Shown piece by piece: positions 60,120 through 64,000 of a stretch of 64,000 nucleotides of DNA. Position 1 is the stretch's first letter; each line of letters starts with the position of its first letter. Where the stretch lies: NCBI GenBank assembly GCA_016715245.1, contig JADKAS010000006.1, positions 177,009 through 241,008 of the forward strand. Reading direction: 5' to 3'. The DNA comes from Saprospiraceae bacterium. Lineage in GTDB: Bacteria; Bacteroidota; Bacteroidia; Chitinophagales; Saprospiraceae. The translations under genes and the position numbers were made by a program. The notes below the pieces were generated by a model. The model made no database searches, was not told the DNA's origin, and saw nothing but the letters and a program-made list of their open reading frames with translations.

Positions 60120-63100
60120 TTACGATGTTAATTCATTCGCTATCATTTCTGCTTGTTTTAAAACAGTCTCTGTCGCCAACATTTGCATGTCAGGCGGATA
60201 ACCAAACTTTCTTAAAATTCTTTTTACTGCAACTTTCAATTTAGCTTTTACACTTTCTTTAATTGTCCAGTCTATAGAAGCATTTTGCCTAATGGTTTCT
60301 GTCAGCACAACGGCAAGTTCTCTCAACTTGTCTTGTTGCATGAGTTCTCTTGCACTGTCGTTGTTGGCTACTGCTGTGTAAAAAGCATATTCAAAATCTG
60401 TCAAGCCCATTGCTTTGGCTTCATTGTCCATTTCAACAATGTCCTTGCTTAGATTTATAAGTTCTTCAATTACTTCGGCTGCTGTCAGAATTTTGTTGTG
60501 ATATTTTTTGATGGAATCTTCCAACATTTCTAAAAATGTTCTGCTCTTTACAAGATTCTTTTTAGCTCTCGATTTTATTTCATCATTCAAGAGTTTTTTC
60601 AAAACTTCCAGTGCAACATTTTTATGTTCCATTCCTTTCAGTTCCAAAAGGAATTCTTCAGATAGAATTGAAATGTCTGGTTTCTTGATTCCTGCTGCAT
60701 CAAAAACATCAATGACTTGTTCCGAAACTAAAGCTTTGTCAATGACTTGGCGAATTGTTGTTTCAATTTCTTCATCTGTTTTTCCTGAACCCGTTCCGTC
60801 AAACTTTGCTAATCTTGCTTTTACTGCTTGGAAAAACGAAACTTCGTCTTTTGCATCCATAGCTTGGTCATGTGGAATCGCAATAGCAAAAGCTTTTGAC
60901 AATGCCGTTACTTCATTGATGTATCGTTTTTTCCGTCTTGCAGACCTAAAATATGTTCTTCGGCAGCCAGAATCATAGAGAGCTTTTTTGAAGTGTTGGC
61001 TTCAAAATAGGTTTCATATTCAAACCCATGATACAATTGAGCAACGACTTCCAATTTCTCCAGCATCAACTGAACGGCCTGTTCCTGCAAAATGGTCGGG
61101 TCGCCTTTACCGCCTGCATCAGAATAAAATGCCAATGCTTTTTTCAAGTCGGCTGCAATTCCTAAATAATCTACAATCAAACCGCCTGGTTTGTCTTTGT
61201 AAACTCGGTTTACGCTTGCAATGGCTTGCATCAAATTGTGCCCTTTCATTGGTTTGTCAATGTAAAGGGTGTGCATACTTGGTGCGTCAAAACCAGTAAG
61301 CCACATATCCCGAACGATTACCAATTGTAAATCGTCTTCTGGATTTTTCATTCTTTCGGCAAGTGTTCTTCTTTGTTCTTTTGTTGTATGATGTTTTGAA
61401 ATTTTCGGGCCATCAGAAGAAGCCGAAGTCATTACCACTTTAATCACGCCTTTATTCAAATCGTCTGAATGCCATTCAGGTTTTAGGTCAATAATTGCCT
61501 GATACAAATCGGCTGCAATTCTGCGACTCATCGAAACAATCATTCCTTTGCCTTCAAAAACTTCCTGCCGTTGTGTAAAATGTAAAACAATGTCTTTGGC
61601 AATATTCTTAATTCGATTTTCGCTACCAACCAAAGCTTCCAATTGTGTCCATTTTGCTTTTGCCTTTTGCGTATTAGTTAAATCTTCTTGTTCTAGTTCA
61701 TCATCAAGGTCGTCAACTAATTGTTTACCTTCTTCGCTTAAATTCACTTTTGCCAAACGGCTTTCGTAATAAATACGAACCGTTGCACCATCTTCAACGG
61801 CTTGGGCTATATCGTAAATGTCCACATAGTTTCCGAAAACTGCAGGTGTGTTTACATCTGTATTTTCAATCGGTGTTCCTGTAAACCCTAAATAAGTTGC
61901 ATTCGGCAAAGCATCTCGCATATACTTGGCAAAACCATAAACGATTTTCTTGCCAACTACATTTCCTTTTCCGTCTTTTGCATCAATGGTTTTGGCTTTA
62001 AATCCGTATTGTGTTCTGTGTGCTTCGTCAGCTATTACTACTATGTTTTTTCTGTCAGAAAGTAATTCGTAAACATTGCCTTCATCGGGTTGAAATTTTT
62101 GCACAGTTGCAAACACTACTCCGCCTGAAGCCACTTTTAATAATTCTTTTAATTGGTTCCTATCTTCTGCCTGAACAGGCTCTTGTCTTAGCAATTGTTT
62201 GGATGCTGCAAAGGTGTCAAACAGTTGGTCGTCCAAATCATTACGGTCAGTAATGACAAGAATGGTTGGATTGTCTAAAGCCAATACGATTTTACCTGTA
62301 TAGAAAACCATTGACAATGATTTTCCACTTCCTTGTGTATGCCAAACAACACCGCCTTTTCTGTCGCCAATTGGTTGAATTTTTACTCCGGGAACTCCAT
62401 AACTTTCTGGAGATTCCATTACCATACTCACTGGCGTTTCGTGTTCTAAAGTAAATCCTGTTGCTCTTAAAGTTGATTCAACTGCTCGGTTTACAGCATA
62501 GTATTGATGATAAGCAGCTAATTTTTTAACGGTTGAAATGGTTGTGATGCCTGTTTCTGAATCTTCTTTTTTCGATTTTTCAAAAACAATAAAATGCCTG
62601 ATTAAGTCAATCAAGGTTTCTTTGTTCAGCATTCCTTGAATCAACGTTTCTAACTGACTTACCAAATGCGATGCTTCGGCTTTTCCGTCTGCCGATTTCC
62701 AAGACATAAAACGACTAAAGCCCGAAGAAATAGAACCTGCTTTGGCTTCCAGTCCGTCAGAGATAACCACAAAACCGTTGTAAGTGAAAAGGCTTGGAAT
62801 AATGGCTTTATAGGTTTCTACTTGTTTGAAAGCAGAATTAACTGTTGTGTTTTCATCTGCTGCATTTTTTAATTCGATAACCACCAACGGAATTCCATTT
62901 ACAAAAAGAATTACATCAGGGCGTTTGTTGTTTCCGTTTTCAATGATGGTGAATTGATTGGCTACAACAAAATCGTTGTTGTGTGGATTTTTAAAATCTA
63001 TCAACCAAACTCTGTCGCCCCTGTCGTCTCCATCCACTCGTTTTGAAACTGGAATACCTTCGATTAATAAACGATGAAAGGTTTCATTGTTGGCAAGTAA

Positions 63101-63343
63101 TTCAGGCGAAGCAATACGCTGAATTTCTTTTATAGCTTCTGCCTGTGCATCGGCTGGAATACTGTGGTTGATTCTTTTAACGGCATTTTGCAACCTGTTC
63201 AATAACAAAACTTGTGCATAGCTGTCTCGTTCGGGATTTTCGCCATCGTATGCAATATCGGGAGCATAGATATACTCATAGCCGAGTTTATCGAGCAACT
63301 CAATGGCAAATGCTTCAATTATATTTTCTGTTATTCGAGTCAT
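60120..63343 (-). CDS. hsdR: Type I restriction endonuclease, HsdR subunit, frame broken once
   Basis: Motor/nuclease subunit of a type I restriction-modification complex. From the ATG at 63341-63343 the N-terminal nuclease domain has the PD-(D/E)xK pattern RPDVILFVNGIPLVVIELKN. The helicase region has Walker A in GGVVWHTQGSGKSLSM, the DEAH box in VIADEAHRTQYGFK, motif III TYLGFTGTPIE, and motif VI-like ASVNRVYKDKPGG. At 60927-60932 one base is missing: seven As (coding strand) join QDGK to KRYINEVTALSKAFAIAIPH. The C-terminal domain (SIDWTIKESVKAKLKVAVKR) is the DUF3387-type end. The restored length is 1074 aa. HsdM and HsdS are not in the window and probably lie upstream beyond base 64000. 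Confidence 0.93.
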
Positions 63344-63346
63344 GAT

Positions 63347-64000
63347 TTATATACTAATTATTGAATTAGCAACCCTTTTTTCACCCCCGATTAAAGTAGT
63401 ATAAAACCGCTGCTCAATCCCCCAAAGGACAAATTTCAAATCATCGTCATTTTCTATTTTAAATTTCCCATCAGTATAAGTCACTTGACCATATTGATTC
63501 GTGTAATCGTAAATAGCTTGTTTTTCTTCATTTGAAAAACGGCTAAGTGTTTCATTAACTAAAGCAATTCGTTTTCTATTTGGTACTGTAACGTTAGTTG
63601 AAACAAAACTCGCTTCCACATCAAGAAAATCAGAATTTAAAAAAGTTTGTGTCTCCTCGTTAGTTGCTTCTCTATATAATTGGTCCATCCCTTTAAATAT
63701 TTTCTGTGCCGCTGTCAATTTCTTAAAATAAAGAGTGTCATTTTGTTTGTCATAAACAGCGTCAGGAAAGGGATTTATTGTAATAATTGGCTTATCTGTT
63801 TCTATTGTTAATTCATCAACTGAAAACCACTTTTACTTACATAAAACCTGAATTTATGATTTGAAAATAATATAGGTTGATTGCACAGTGCAAATAAATG
63901 AAAGCTTAGTTAAATCGCTCCTAGTTATTTGGTCGTGATTTACTGAGTCCAAATCATTTTGAAGAAAGTCCAACATAAATTCAGAAGCAGAAAAATTTGT
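63347..64000 (-). CDS. Unrecognised protein upstream of hsdR, 5' end beyond window, two frame breaks
   Basis: The minus-strand reading from the right edge gives FSASEFMLDFLQNDLDSVNH, continues through TKLSFICTVQSTYII, and after two one-base corrections (near 63864-63867 and 63831-63834) through HKFRFYVSKKWFSVDELTIE, then PFPDAVYDKQNDTLYFKKLT and FKGMDQLYREATNEETQTFL, to the stop at 63347. The last 123 residues are uninterrupted. The stop is three bases before the hsdR start, so they share an operon. I do not recognise a domain; it looks like a helical accessory protein of the restriction locus. At least 215 residues are present; the N-terminus is outside the window. Confidence 0.6.

Noticed and set aside
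1..64000. tRNA, rRNA or CRISPR features
   Set aside because: No cloverleaf-compatible TTCGA-arm sequence, no rRNA-like conserved block and no regularly spaced direct repeats were seen by eye; a covariance-model scan would be decisive.

Overview
The window looks like chromosomal DNA from a member of the Bacteroidota, probably a Saprospiria/Chitinophagia-type environmental lineage. The support is low GC, several proteins with type IX secretion (T9SS) C-terminal tails, three TonB-dependent receptors with carboxypeptidase-regulatory N-termini, a TonB receptor/DUF4249 pair, LytTR signalling, and promoters of the Bacteroidota type (TTG-N19-21-TAnnTTTG). No rRNA, tRNA or CRISPR array was seen.

Layout. 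0-9.4 kb is core metabolism: coaD (cut by the left edge), an outer-membrane protein, a universal stress protein, a CBS-domain site-2 protease overlapping an acetyl-CoA hydrolase/transferase, then gap-pgk and an acyl-CoA carboxylase beta subunit. 9.5-20.4 kb holds a glycosyltransferase, two large secreted T9SS proteins, a DUF697-SHOCT protein, a tandem retropepsin-PDZ protein, an amino-acid permease and an aminotransferase. 20.4-25.6 kb is a tryptophan/kynurenine catabolic block: aldehyde dehydrogenase, tryptophan 2,3-dioxygenase and a RidA-type deaminase on the minus strand, with a divergent regulator-like gene and an SDR. An orphan Mrr nuclease follows. 26.7-38.1 kb carries three TonB receptors with partner proteins. 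38.2-44.3 kb has fabH, a TerB-like protein, a peptidoglycan amidase, tryptophanase and two small conserved proteins.

44.3-57.8 kb is accessory and repeat-rich. Two colinear, diverged copies of a hairpin-rich composite repeat (about 44.3-45.3 and 56.7-57.4 kb) bracket a segment with an SRPBCC protein, an ECF sigma factor, a LytTR fragment, a LytS/LytTR-like two-component pair, a FN3/GEVED secreted protein, and a pectate-lyase-like enzyme divergent from a predicted transmembrane AraC regulator with a CBM9-like sensor domain. A truncated second copy of the sigma factor sits beside the right-hand repeat. Each repeat lies near a roughly 310-base tract of almost pure G and C runs that is probably a consensus artefact. 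57.8-64 kb has a DUF6261 protein and a defence island: a broken AbiH gene, a type I restriction HsdR, and an unrecognised upstream gene running off the right edge.

At least 12 otherwise conserved genes are broken by single-base indels, nearly all in short homopolymers and including an apparent core enzyme. This pattern points to residual sequencing error rather than mass pseudogenisation. For those genes I give the reconstructed full span and state where the frame changes.
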